Shown: in pieces, positions 1-7,301 of the stretch
Layout of the letters: every line of letters begins with the position of its first letter
Numbering within the stretch: position 1 is the stretch's first letter
DNA from: JAEZBP01 sp963832725
Lineage (GTDB): Bacteria; Myxococcota_A; Polyangia; Polyangiales; Sandaracinaceae
Direction: 5' to 3'
DNA: 64,000 nt
Assembly (NCBI GenBank): GCA_963832725.1
Contig: CAWHVG010000007.1
Location: forward strand, 186,001 to 250,000
The notes under the pieces: model-generated
What the model was told of the DNA's origin: nothing
Seen by the model: only the letters and a program-made list of their open reading frames with translations
Databases searched by the model: none
Translations under genes and position numbers: made by a program

Positions 1-646
1 AGCTCAAGGGCTCGCCCGTCTCCGGCATCACCGCGTCCGGATCGCTGGACAGGAAGAGCACGGCGACTCCGTCCTCGGGGATCCCTTCCGCCGGCACGGC
101 GGGCCAGTCGCTCGCCGACATGCCCGCCACCGGAATGCGGCCGAAGGTGGTCACGTCCAGCGTGGCGTCGCCGCGGGTGACGGTGATCTTGGCCGGGCGT
201 GCCCAGGTGTTGGTGACGAACGCGGCGAGGCAGGGAGGCAGCGCCGGCGGGTAGGTGGGCGGCGACACCAGCGCGAAGTCGCAGCCGACGTTGCCGTGGC
301 TGGCCGCGGCCGCCGTGCAGGCGTCGATGCAGCGGCCTTCCTGACAGCCGCGATCGGCCGGGCACTCGTAGAGGACGTCGCCGGCGGCGTCGAGCACCGA
401 GCGGAGGTCCGCGCTGCATCCCGCTCCGACCGGCGGCCCCGCGTCGGGCTGCGGTCCGGCGTCGGGAGGCGCGGACGCGTCTCGTACGCTCGCGTCGCGC
501 GAGCTGGCGTCTGCTCTCGGTCGGCAGCGACCGTCGACGCACTCGTTCCCCGCCGCGCAGTCGCCGGAGGTGGAGCAGGTGTCGGCGGAGCCGCCGCCGC
601 AAGCCATCAGAGTAAGGCTGGAAAGGAAAACGAGCGCGCTCCGCAT
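1..646 (-). CDS. Lipoprotein, IgGFc-binding-like, N-terminal part (3' end outside window)
   Basis: Reverse-strand gene that starts at ATG 646-644 and stays open to the left window edge, so 215 codons are visible. The start opens a lipoprotein signal: MRSALVF, a hydrophobic core and the lipobox LMAC with Cys16. A Cys-rich stretch (CSTSGDCAAGNECVDGRC) and an Asp/Ala/Pro-rich linker follow. From about residue 105 the motif CTAAAASHGNVGCDF begins a domain that resembles the N-terminal unit of myxobacterial IgGFc-binding-like surface proteins; this family link is by recall of the pattern. It is probably anchored in the outer or inner membrane by lipid. No Shine-Dalgarno is seen before the ATG. The function is unknown. 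Confidence 0.75.
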   Translation of the reverse strand, partial: MRSALVFLSSLTLMACGGGSADTCSTSGDCAAGNECVDGRCRPRADASSRDASVRDASAPPDAGPQPDAGPPVGAGCSADLRSVLDAAGDVLYECPADRGCQEGRCIDACTAAAASHGNVGCDFALVSPPTYPPALPPCLAAFVTNTWARPAKITVTRGDATLDVTTFGRIPVAGMSASDWPAVPAEGIPEDGVAVLFLSSDPDAVMPETGEPLS

Positions 647-862
647 CGGTTCACGATATCACGCAGCGGACGAGCCACCCGGGAGCCACTGAGTCGGCGA
701 CCGACCTGGCCGCGGTACGAGCGCGAGCGGCGCTGGGTCGCCCGGAGCGAGACAGCCGCCGATGTCCGGGCGAGCATCCGAGCGGAGCGGCTCGAGACCA
801 CCCCGCGCGTTTCGCGCATCCTCCGCTTCCCACGGCCGTCGTCGCCGACGTCTCGTTTCGCC

Positions 863-1030
863 GAGGTGACTCGTGTCAAACGACGCCCGAAGGATTTCCG
901 AGCGCGACAGGTCTGGATCGTCGTTCGGCCCGACGACGAAATGCTGAAGCATTTTGGAGGAGGGACGGGCGGCGAGACGGGCCTGTCCCGCCGGAAAGAC
1001 GAGGAGCGCTCGTTCGACACCAGCCACCTA
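863..1030. repeat. MITE-like element, copy A (168 bp)
   Basis: A short non-coding element bounded by imperfect terminal inverted repeats: 865-882 pairs with 1011-1028 at 15 of 18 positions. Its core holds the palindrome AAATGCTGAAGCATTT near 939. The interior aligns along nearly its whole length with copy B at 24824-24987, sharing the blocks GAGCGCGAC, GGAGGAGG, AGACGGG and CGAGGAGCG. Its right end directly abuts the IS630 left end. No reading frame inside looks coding. The remaining gap 647-862 upstream shows nothing I recognise. Confidence 0.65.
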
Positions 1031-2214
1031 GTCCCCTGTCGCCCAAATATCTTGCAAAAGTCTCCGCGCCGTGATCTACGGTGGGAATGGCACGTACCGG
1101 ACGACCCACGACACGCATCGAGTTGAGCGACGACGACCGCGCCGCGCTCGAGCGCTACACGGCCCGCGCCCGTAGTGCGCGTCGGCTGGCGTTTCGCGCG
1201 CGGATCATCCTGGCCAGTGCGTCGGGGCTGAGCGATGTCGACGTCGCAGCCAAGCTGCGCACGTCGGGCCATACCGTCGGTAAGTGGCGCAAGCGCTACC
1301 TGAAGGAGGGGATCGACGGGCTGGTCGACGAACCGCGGCCCGGCGCTCCGCGGAAGATCACCGACGAGGCCATCGAGAAGGTCGTGGTCGAGACGCTCGA
1401 GACCACGCCGAAGGGAGCGACGCACTGGAGCACGCGCCAGATGGCGAAGCACTTGGGCATGAGCCACACCACGGTCGGTCGCGTCTGGCGAGCGTTCGGA
1501 CTCAAGCCGCATCGGAGCGAGACGTTCACCATCTCGCGCGATCCGATGCTGATCGAGAAAGTGCGCGACATCGTTGGGCTCTACATGAACCCGCCCGACA
1601 ACGCGCTGGTTCTCTGCGTCGACGAGAAGTCGCAGATCCAAGCGCTGAACCGCACCCAGCCCGTGCTCCCGATGCGGATCGGTGAAGTCGAGCGCCGAAC
1701 GCACGACTACGACCGGCACGGCACGACGACGCTGTTCGCGGCTCTCGACGTGGCGACCGGCTACGTCATCGGAAAGTGCTACGCGCGCCACCGCGCCACC
1801 GAGTTCCTCAAGTTCCTCCGCGAGATCGAGGCGAACGTGCCGAAGGACCTCGAGGTCCACGTGATCCTCGACAACTACGCCACGCACAAGACGCCGGCCG
1901 TGCATCGTTGGCTTGCCAAGCGCCCGCGGTTCCACCTGCACTTCACGCCCACGCATGCCTCGTGGCTCAACCAGGTCGAGCGCTGGTTCGGCCTACTCAC
2001 GCAGCGGCAGCTCCGCCGTGGCTCTCACACGAGCGTCGCCGCTCTCAAGAGGGCGATCGAGGAGTTCACCGCCGTCCACAACGACGACCCCAAGCCGTTT
2101 CGCTGGACCGCCACCGCCGACGACATCCTCGCGAAGATCGCCCGCTTCGCGCAGCGCACCCTCACCGCCCACAACCCCCCGTGACTTCTGATCGAAATCA
2201 GGGATCCGGGGACT
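1030..2214 (+). mobile_element. IS630-family insertion sequence
   Basis: The element holds one transposase gene framed by imperfect inverted ends. The left end 1030-1062 begins AGTCCCC and ends AGTC; the reverse complement of 2183-2214 also begins AGTCCCC and ends AGTC, with several matches between. The right end overlaps the transposase stop codon. The left end lies in CTAG (1028-1031), a known IS630 target motif, but no matching TA duplication is clear on the right, so the exact borders are uncertain by a few bases. It is inserted directly beside MITE-like copy A. Confidence 0.75.
1087..2184 (+). CDS. IS630-family DDE transposase
   Basis: A 365-residue transposase (GTG at 1081 is an alternative start two codons upstream). 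The N-terminal part holds helix-turn-helix segments (SGLSDVDVAAKLRTSGHTVG and a second one near HLGMSHTTVGRVW). The catalytic triad is visible as D179 in CVDEKS, D262 in VILDNYATHK and E298 in SWLNQVERWF, with 35 residues between the second Asp and the Glu, which is typical of IS630/Tc1-mariner enzymes. The length is normal and no frameshift is present, so it may be active. It would cut and paste the element at TA dinucleotides. Confidence 0.92.
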   Translation: MARTGRPTTRIELSDDDRAALERYTARARSARRLAFRARIILASASGLSDVDVAAKLRTSGHTVGKWRKRYLKEGIDGLVDEPRPGAPRKITDEAIEKVVVETLETTPKGATHWSTRQMAKHLGMSHTTVGRVWRAFGLKPHRSETFTISRDPMLIEKVRDIVGLYMNPPDNALVLCVDEKSQIQALNRTQPVLPMRIGEVERRTHDYDRHGTTTLFAALDVATGYVIGKCYARHRATEFLKFLREIEANVPKDLEVHVILDNYATHKTPAVHRWLAKRPRFHLHFTPTHASWLNQVERWFGLLTQRQLRRGSHTSVAALKRAIEEFTAVHNDDPKPFRWTATADDILAKIARFAQRTLTAHNPP

Positions 2215-2215
2215 G

Positions 2216-2295
2216 GTACGACGGACCGGAAGTTCGGTCCGTCGTACGTCGTGGGGTGGGGGCCCCGCTTGCGGGGGAGGGGGCGCTGCCCCCTC
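2216..2295. terminator. Two strong hairpins downstream of the IS
   Basis: Hairpin 1 has perfect 13-bp arms 2216-2228 and 2235-2247 (GTACGACGGACCG) around a 6-base loop. Hairpin 2 has perfect 8-bp arms 2277-2284 and 2288-2295 (GAGGGGGC) around GCT. Neither is followed by a T-run, so if they terminate transcription it is not by the classical intrinsic route. They lie between the plus-strand transposase and the minus-strand flotillin gene and could serve both directions. Confidence 0.5.
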
Positions 2296-2305
2296 GACAA
2301 GCATG

Positions 2306-2393
2306 CTAGGACCGGCGCCCGACCGGCAGCTCGCGGGTGGGTTGGCGGGCGCGGCAACGAAACCCGGATCGAACTTCCGGGCGCCGGTACTAG
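2306..2393. repeat. Inverted repeat with 16-bp arms
   Basis: CTAGGACCGGCGCCCG at 2306-2321 pairs with 2378-2393 (reverse complement CTAGTACCGGCGCCCG), one mismatch in 16. The arms are 56 bases apart, so this is either a long hairpin or the ends of a very small mobile repeat. It sits just downstream of the flotillin gene stop. Confidence 0.5.
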
Positions 2394-2473
2394 GCGTCGG
2401 TCACGCGCCGGAACGCCACCGCTCGCGTCCGCCGTGAGAAACGGACGCGAGCGGCGGCCAGGACGCGACCGAG

Positions 2474-3964
2474 CTACGAGACGCGCTCGAGCGGAGCCGG
2501 CCCGGCGTCGTCCTTCGCCTGCGGCGTGATCTGCTGCATCAGCCCGCGCAGGTCGACGCCGGACAGGGTCTCGACGAGGCCGGGGAGCTGCGCGATGACG
2601 TCGGTGACGCCGCGCGTGACCTTCTCGACGCCGCTGCTGCCTCCGTTGCCGACCAACACGATGCGCTCGACGTTGCCCAGCGGCTCGGCCACCGCCCTGG
2701 CGATCTCGGGGAGCTTCTCCAGCGCGAGCTGACCGAGGGCGGCCGAGCTGTACTGCTGCCACGCCTCGGCCTTCAGTCGCATGCCTTCGGCCTCGGCCGT
2801 CAGCTTGGCCTGCATGCCCTCGGCCTCGGCCAGCGCCAGCATTCGCACGCGTTCGGCTTCGGCGGCGCCGCGGGCGCGAACCACCTCGGCCTCGGCCTCA
2901 CCCCGAAGGCGCGCCCCGTCGGCCGCCGCGTCCGCTTCGATCCGCGCCCTCGCGCGCTCCGCTTCGGCCAGCGTCTCGATCCGCCGGCGCTCCGCCTCGG
3001 CCGGCTTCTGCACCGTCGCCGAGAGCTCCTTCTCCTTCGCGGCCAGCGTCAGCTCGGCGAGCCGCAGCTCCTCTTCGATCACCGCCTCCTTGGCCCGGAG
3101 CGTGGCCAGCTCGTAGGCGCGATCGCGCGCGGCCTTGGACTCGGCGACCTGCGAGGAGAGCTCGTGGACGCGGCACTCCTTCATCGACTCGGCGTCGGCG
3201 ACGGCCGTCTCGGCTTCGATCTCGGCGAGCTTGGCCGCCTGCCTCGCGCGGGCCGAGCGAATCGCCGCTTCCTGGTCCGCCTCCGCGCGCCCGACCGTGG
3301 CGTCACGCGCGGCGTTGGCTTCGCCGACCGATGCGTTCTTCTGCACCTCCGCCAGCTGCGGTCGCCCGAGCGCCTGCAGGAAACCGGAAGGGTCGCGCAC
3401 CTCGCGGATGGTGAAGCTCACCACCTGCACACCCATGTTCGCCAGGTCCGCCGCCGTGAGGCGCTGCACCGTCTGGGCGAAGGCCTCCGGGTTGGCGTGG
3501 ATCTCCTCGAAGGGCATGGTGCTGATCACCGCGCGCAGGTGTCCTTGCATCATCTGGTGCGCGATCTCGTTCATCTCCTCCTTGGTCTTGCTGAGGAACA
3601 TCTCGGCCGCGGTGGCGACGGCGAGCGGATCGTCACTGCGCACTTTGATCTGCGCGATCGCGTCGACGACGATCGGGACGCCGAACTTGGTGAAGAACTC
3701 GGGGGTGCGCAGCTCCAGCGTCATCAGCTCGACGCTCATCACGTCGACCTTCTCCCGCAGCGGGACCACGAACGTCCCGCCGCCGTGATAGATGCGGAAG
3801 CTCTTCTGGATCGACTCGCCGGTGGCGGGATCGACGTAGGCGCCGCGCCGCCCGGAGATGATCAGCACCTGGTTGGGTCCCACCTTGCGATAGAACAGCA
3901 TCGCCAGCGGGACGGAGACGATGAGCGCGCCGCAGACCGCGGCGATCACGAGAACGGTCAGCAT
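2474..3964 (-). CDS. Flotillin-like SPFH-domain protein
   Basis: A 496-residue membrane scaffold protein of the flotillin/FloT (YuaG) type. Residues 1-25 are an N-terminal hydrophobic hairpin or membrane segment (MLTVLVIAAVCGALIVSVPL), followed by the SPFH/Band-7 domain to about residue 210. A long Ala/Glu-rich coiled coil with EAEAE-type repeats (AEAERVR, AEAEGM) follows, then a short C-terminal oligomerisation region. Flotillins organise membrane microdomains and protein partners at the inner membrane. Its start overlaps the end of the NfeD-like gene by 7 bp, so the two are co-translated. The facing enhancer-binding protein suggests stress control of this pair. Confidence 0.92.
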   Translation of the reverse strand: MLTVLVIAAVCGALIVSVPLAMLFYRKVGPNQVLIISGRRGAYVDPATGESIQKSFRIYHGGGTFVVPLREKVDVMSVELMTLELRTPEFFTKFGVPIVVDAIAQIKVRSDDPLAVATAAEMFLSKTKEEMNEIAHQMMQGHLRAVISTMPFEEIHANPEAFAQTVQRLTAADLANMGVQVVSFTIREVRDPSGFLQALGRPQLAEVQKNASVGEANAARDATVGRAEADQEAAIRSARARQAAKLAEIEAETAVADAESMKECRVHELSSQVAESKAARDRAYELATLRAKEAVIEEELRLAELTLAAKEKELSATVQKPAEAERRRIETLAEAERARARIEADAAADGARLRGEAEAEVVRARGAAEAERVRMLALAEAEGMQAKLTAEAEGMRLKAEAWQQYSSAALGQLALEKLPEIARAVAEPLGNVERIVLVGNGGSSGVEKVTRGVTDVIAQLPGLVETLSGVDLRGLMQQITPQAKDDAGPAPLERVS

Positions 3965-4305
3965 CGAAATACCTCCTCCAGATCGGTCGGGAGCGGCCGG
4001 ACTCGAGCCACGTTGGCGGTGACGTCGACGATCACGACCCGTGCTCCGGGATGGAGCGCGTCGCCGTCGACGTGCCGAGCAGGCATGCTGGAGCGGCCGC
4101 CGCTCGCGCCGTGCGCGATGCCGCCGACGCCGCCTTCCGGGATGGCGAGCGTGACCTCTGCCACCGTCCCGGACAGCGCCCGACCGCGCACCGCGTGGTC
4201 GTGGAGCGGGCGAAGGCCGTTGAACAGGTGGGCGGCGATCGCCGCCGTGATCAGCATGCCCGCGCCCCCCGCCAGCGCTGCCACCAAGACCAGCTCGAAG
4301 TCCAT
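3958..4305 (-). CDS. NfeD/YuaF-like membrane protein
   Basis: A 115-residue protein with one N-terminal membrane segment (about 5-30, VLVAALAGGAGMLITAAIAA) and a small soluble domain (about 45-108) with beta-rich composition (TVAEVTLAI, ARVVIVDVTANVARV) that fits the OB-like domain of NfeD/YuaF. NfeD proteins accompany flotillins in many bacteria and are thought to help their assembly. A GGGGAG Shine-Dalgarno lies just before the ATG. First gene of a two-gene operon with the flotillin. The assignment rests mainly on context and topology, since the sequence is short. Confidence 0.7.
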   Translation of the reverse strand: MDFELVLVAALAGGAGMLITAAIAAHLFNGLRPLHDHAVRGRALSGTVAEVTLAIPEGGVGGIAHGASGGRSSMPARHVDGDALHPGARVVIVDVTANVARVRPLPTDLEEVFRC

Positions 4306-4551
4306 GTCGACTCCCCGAGCGGGCGGGGCCCTGCGCGGATCATCCGTGCGGTCCCGCTCGGCTCTCTCGGCAGCACCACCCTTGAATGCGGCGTGCCAAC
4401 CGCTCTCCCGGCGTCGATCGCGCCGCTCGAGGTGCGCCGACCTGGTGAGATTCCTCGGATCTGAGAAAAACCCTCACATGCCCGCGACGGTCCGGCCCTG
4501 GGCGCACCGTCTCGCATCCCGCCCGCTCGGTCGGACGCGGCTCGACCTCGT

Positions 4552-4574
4552 GTGTGCCATGGCCGCGGGCACAC
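4552..4574. promoter_or_regulatory. Dyad GTGTGCC-N9-GGCACAC in divergent promoter region
   Basis: Perfect 7-bp arms (4552-4558 and 4568-4574) in the 427-bp gap 4306-4732 between the flotillin operon and the enhancer-binding protein gene. A TGT...ACA dyad of this size fits an upstream activating site for an enhancer-binding protein, but binding is an inference. On the minus strand a perfect sigma-54 -24 heptamer TGGCACG occurs at 4398-4392, without a good -12 element. Nothing else was found in the gap. Confidence 0.4.
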
Positions 4575-4732
4575 GTTGATGTGTGCGGGCGCGCCGTAGC
4601 ATCCTCGCCCGACGTGCCCTTTCGTTTCGACAGCCGCCTTCGATGCCGCGCGGGTCGCGCCTTCATCGGTGCAGAGCCGGTCGCGTGCGTGGCGTCGCGC
4701 GCGCTGGCGGATGCCCGCGCGAGAGGTCGCTG

Positions 4733-6091
4733 ATGGCCCGCCGGATCGTCGTCCTGGACCCTTCGCGCGAGCTCGCCGCGCTGGCGGAGGCGTTCGAGAG
4801 CGCGCTCCGCGGCGACGGCGAGGTCAGCGTCGTCCGCGACGCCGCGGAGCTTTCCGCGCGAATCGACGACGCGGATCTCGTGCTGGTCAATCGGGCGCTC
4901 GGGGACGGAGCGCGCGACGGGCTCGAGGTGCTGCGCGATCTTCGCGCCCGCGACCCGCTCTTGCCGATCGTCATCGTGGCGGCGGAGGGCGGCATCGAGC
5001 CGGCCCGCGAGGCGATGAAGGCGGGCGCCAGCGATTTCCTCGTCCGCTCGGCGAGGCTCAGCGAGCGCGCGGACACGCAGCTCCGGAAGGTGAAGAAGTG
5101 GATCCGCCTCGTCGACGAGAACCGCGCGCTCACCCGCGAGAACGAGGAGCTGCGCCGCGCGATGGACGCGCGCTACCGCATCGTCGGCCGCAGCCCGCAA
5201 GTTCACGACGTCCTGCGCCGCGTCCGGCGCGTGGCGGAGGTGCCGCGTCCCGCCCTGATCCTCGGCGAGCGCGGGACGGGCAAGGAGCTGGTGGCCCGCG
5301 CCATCCATCACCAGAGTGGCCTGTCCGGCCCCTTCGTGGTGGTGAACTGCGCGGCGATCGCGGAGACGCTGCTCGACGGAGAGCTCTTCGGGCACGAGCG
5401 CGGTGCCTACACGGGCGCCGACCGGCAGGCGCCCGGCAAGTTCGAGGTCGCCGAGGGCGGGACGCTCTTCCTCGACGAGATCGGCCACATGTCGCGCGCG
5501 TTCCAGCAGAAGATCCTGCGCGTCGTCGAGTACGGGACGTTCCTGCGGGTCGGGGGAACCCGCGAAGTCGAGGTGCGAACGCGCATCCTGGCGGCGACCA
5601 ACGCCGACCTGCACGCGAAGATCGAGCGCGGCGAGTTCCTCCCCGATCTCCACGACCGGCTCGCGTTCGAGGAGCTGCGCGTGCCGCCCCTACGCGAGCG
5701 AGAGGGCGACGTCGCGCTGCTCGCCGATCACTTCCTGCAGCGATTCATGCGCGAGGTCCCGACGTTCCGCGGCAAGACCTTGTCGGCCCGCGCGCTCGCG
5801 CAGCTCGAGCGCTACCCCTTCCCCGGCAACGTGCGCGAGCTGAAGAACATCATCGAGCGCGCGGTCTATCGCGACACCACCGCTGTCCTGACGCCGGAAG
5901 ATCTCGGGCTGAACGAGCCGGCTCGAGCACGGCCCGCTTCCGGGACCTTCAAAGAGCGGATCGAGGCGTTCGAGCGCGAGCTGATCGAGGGGGCGCTCGA
6001 GGAGGCGGGAGGCAACCAGGCCGAGGCGGCGCGCCGCCTCGGGCTCAGCTACCACCAGTTCCGCTACTACCGCGCCAAGCACGAGCGGTAG
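4733..6091 (+). CDS. PspF-type sigma-54 enhancer-binding protein with degenerate receiver
   Basis: A 452-residue activator of sigma-54 promoters. The start is ATG 4733, with GAGAGGT just upstream; the open frame extends further 5' but without coding character. Residues 1-120 have a receiver fold, but the key residues are lost: Asn53 replaces the phospho-acceptor Asp, Ala84 the Thr and Arg105 the Lys. The AAA+ domain shows Walker A GERGTGKE (178-185), the sigma-54 contact loop as GAYTGA (224-229; usually GAFTGA) and Walker B LFLDEI (245-250). The C-terminal Fis-type helix-turn-helix (GGNQAEAARRLGLSYHQFRY) is close to PspF. It is divergent to the flotillin/NfeD pair, which it may control. Activity must be set by something other than phosphorylation. 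Confidence 0.92.
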   Translation: MARRIVVLDPSRELAALAEAFESALRGDGEVSVVRDAAELSARIDDADLVLVNRALGDGARDGLEVLRDLRARDPLLPIVIVAAEGGIEPAREAMKAGASDFLVRSARLSERADTQLRKVKKWIRLVDENRALTRENEELRRAMDARYRIVGRSPQVHDVLRRVRRVAEVPRPALILGERGTGKELVARAIHHQSGLSGPFVVVNCAAIAETLLDGELFGHERGAYTGADRQAPGKFEVAEGGTLFLDEIGHMSRAFQQKILRVVEYGTFLRVGGTREVEVRTRILAATNADLHAKIERGEFLPDLHDRLAFEELRVPPLREREGDVALLADHFLQRFMREVPTFRGKTLSARALAQLERYPFPGNVRELKNIIERAVYRDTTAVLTPEDLGLNEPARARPASGTFKERIEAFERELIEGALEEAGGNQAEAARRLGLSYHQFRYYRAKHER

Positions 6092-6189
6092 CCCTGCTCC
6101 CCCGAGCGCTCGAACCGCTGGGTTGCCCTGCCTGTATCAACCCGCGCCATTCGGGCACGACGGCCTGCGCGCCCTGACGATCGGATCCC

Positions 6190-6723
6190 TCATCGTCCTC
6201 CGCGACACGGCCGCCCCGGCTCCCGCATGCAGATGCGCAGGGCCGCCTTGGCGCGGTGAACCAGCACGTCGACGTGCGCTCGCGTGAGCCCGAGCTCCGC
6301 CGCCACGTCTTCGCCCGAACGCTCGTCGAGCAGCCGCAGGGTGATCGCCGCGCGGTGCGAGCCGCAGAGCTCCGCCAGGCACACGCGCAGCCGCAGCACG
6401 TCCTCGGCTCGCAGCACCAGCTCTTCCGCCGACGCTCCCCCGGCCCGATGCGCGTCGTCGTCGATCGCATCGTGCGGGAGCGCGTGCCGGTGGCGCCGCC
6501 GCGCGTTCCGGGCCGCGTTTCGGACCATCGTCATCAGCGTCGCCAGCTCGTGCTCGCTGGCCGCGCCGTGGGTGAGGAACGTACAGAGGGCGTCCTGCAC
6601 GCACTCGAGCGCGTCTTCCGGGCTCAGCCCCTCGCGGCGCGCCACGGCCGAGAGCCGCCCGCGCTCCGCCCGCACCAGCTCTGTCAGCCGCTCCATTCGC
6701 TCGTCGGTCGGGGCGCTGCGCAT
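6190..6723 (-). CDS. ECF-type RNA polymerase sigma factor
   Basis: A 177-residue protein beginning at ATG 6723 (second ATG at 6696 possible). Region 2 is visible in ALECVQDALCTFLTH and region 2.4-like LMTMVRNAARNARRRHRHA; region 4 is the helix-turn-helix around ITLRLLDERSGEDVAAELGL and VHRAKAALRICM. The open frame continues upstream but is not needed. No anti-sigma gene is adjacent, so its control is unclear. It is divergent to the thioredoxin gene with 163 bp between. Confidence 0.8.
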   Translation of the reverse strand: MRSAPTDERMERLTELVRAERGRLSAVARREGLSPEDALECVQDALCTFLTHGAASEHELATLMTMVRNAARNARRRHRHALPHDAIDDDAHRAGGASAEELVLRAEDVLRLRVCLAELCGSHRAAITLRLLDERSGEDVAAELGLTRAHVDVLVHRAKAALRICMREPGRPCRGGR

Positions 6724-6886
6724 GCTTCTCGGACACGTTGGTGTCGGCCCGCGCGGAATCTCACAGCGAATCGTTCCTGTGCCCGTCGGCGCGTGACGAG
6801 AGGGGCATACCGACGAGCGAGCGGGGATTTCGATCCGCGACCCGTCAGATCCCGCGGCCTCGCGACCTCCCATCGCGGAGGTGACG

Positions 6887-7204
6887 ATGAGCGCAAACGT
6901 GATCGAGATCGACGACGCCAGCTTCGACGAGGTGCTCGCCTCGGACGTGCCCTTCCTACTCGACTTCACCGCCCCCTGGTGCGGTCCGTGCCGCGCCCTG
7001 GCGCCCACGCTCGAGAAGATTGCGAGCGAGCACGCCGGCGAGCTGCGGGTCGGCAAGATCGACATCGAAGCATCGCCGGCCGTCGCGCGACGGCTCGGCA
7101 TCCGAGGCGCGCCGACGGTGGTCGCCTTCCGCGGCGGCCTCGAGGTGGGCCGTCAGGTCGGGCTGTGCAACGAGCGCGCGCTCCTGGAGCTGCTCGAGCC
7201 CTGA
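6887..7204 (+). CDS. Thioredoxin
   Basis: A 105-residue cytoplasmic thiol-disulfide oxidoreductase with the active site WCGPC at residues 31-35 and the cis-proline loop RGAPTVV. The length is normal for thioredoxin. GGAGG at 6877-6881 sits 5 bp before ATG 6887; the GTG at 6881 overlaps that ribosome site and is not the start. It has no signal peptide. It stands alone between a divergent ECF sigma gene and a convergent lipoprotein gene, so its partner reductase is elsewhere. Confidence 0.95.
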   Translation: MSANVIEIDDASFDEVLASDVPFLLDFTAPWCGPCRALAPTLEKIASEHAGELRVGKIDIEASPAVARRLGIRGAPTVVAFRGGLEVGRQVGLCNERALLELLEP

Positions 7205-7301
7205 TCGGGAGCGCCGCGAGAGAGACGGTCGACTTCCAGCAGCTCGCGTCCGTCCGCTGAACCGCGCGGCGTGCGGCCGAATCGGGCGAGCGCCGGCGCG
7301 A

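Noticed and set aside
607..1956. 449-codon minus-strand frame through the transposase
   Set aside because: It is antisense to a clear IS630 transposase and has no family-like sequence.
4376..4399. Sigma-54 promoter for the flotillin operon (minus strand)
   Set aside because: The -24 heptamer TGGCACG is perfect, but the -12 GC is missing at the required distance (ATTCA instead of TTGCA). Not called as a promoter.
6724..7101. Long N-terminal extension of the ECF sigma factor (start at 7101)
   Set aside because: The extension runs antisense through the thioredoxin gene and adds non-sigma sequence; ATG 6723 fits the family length.
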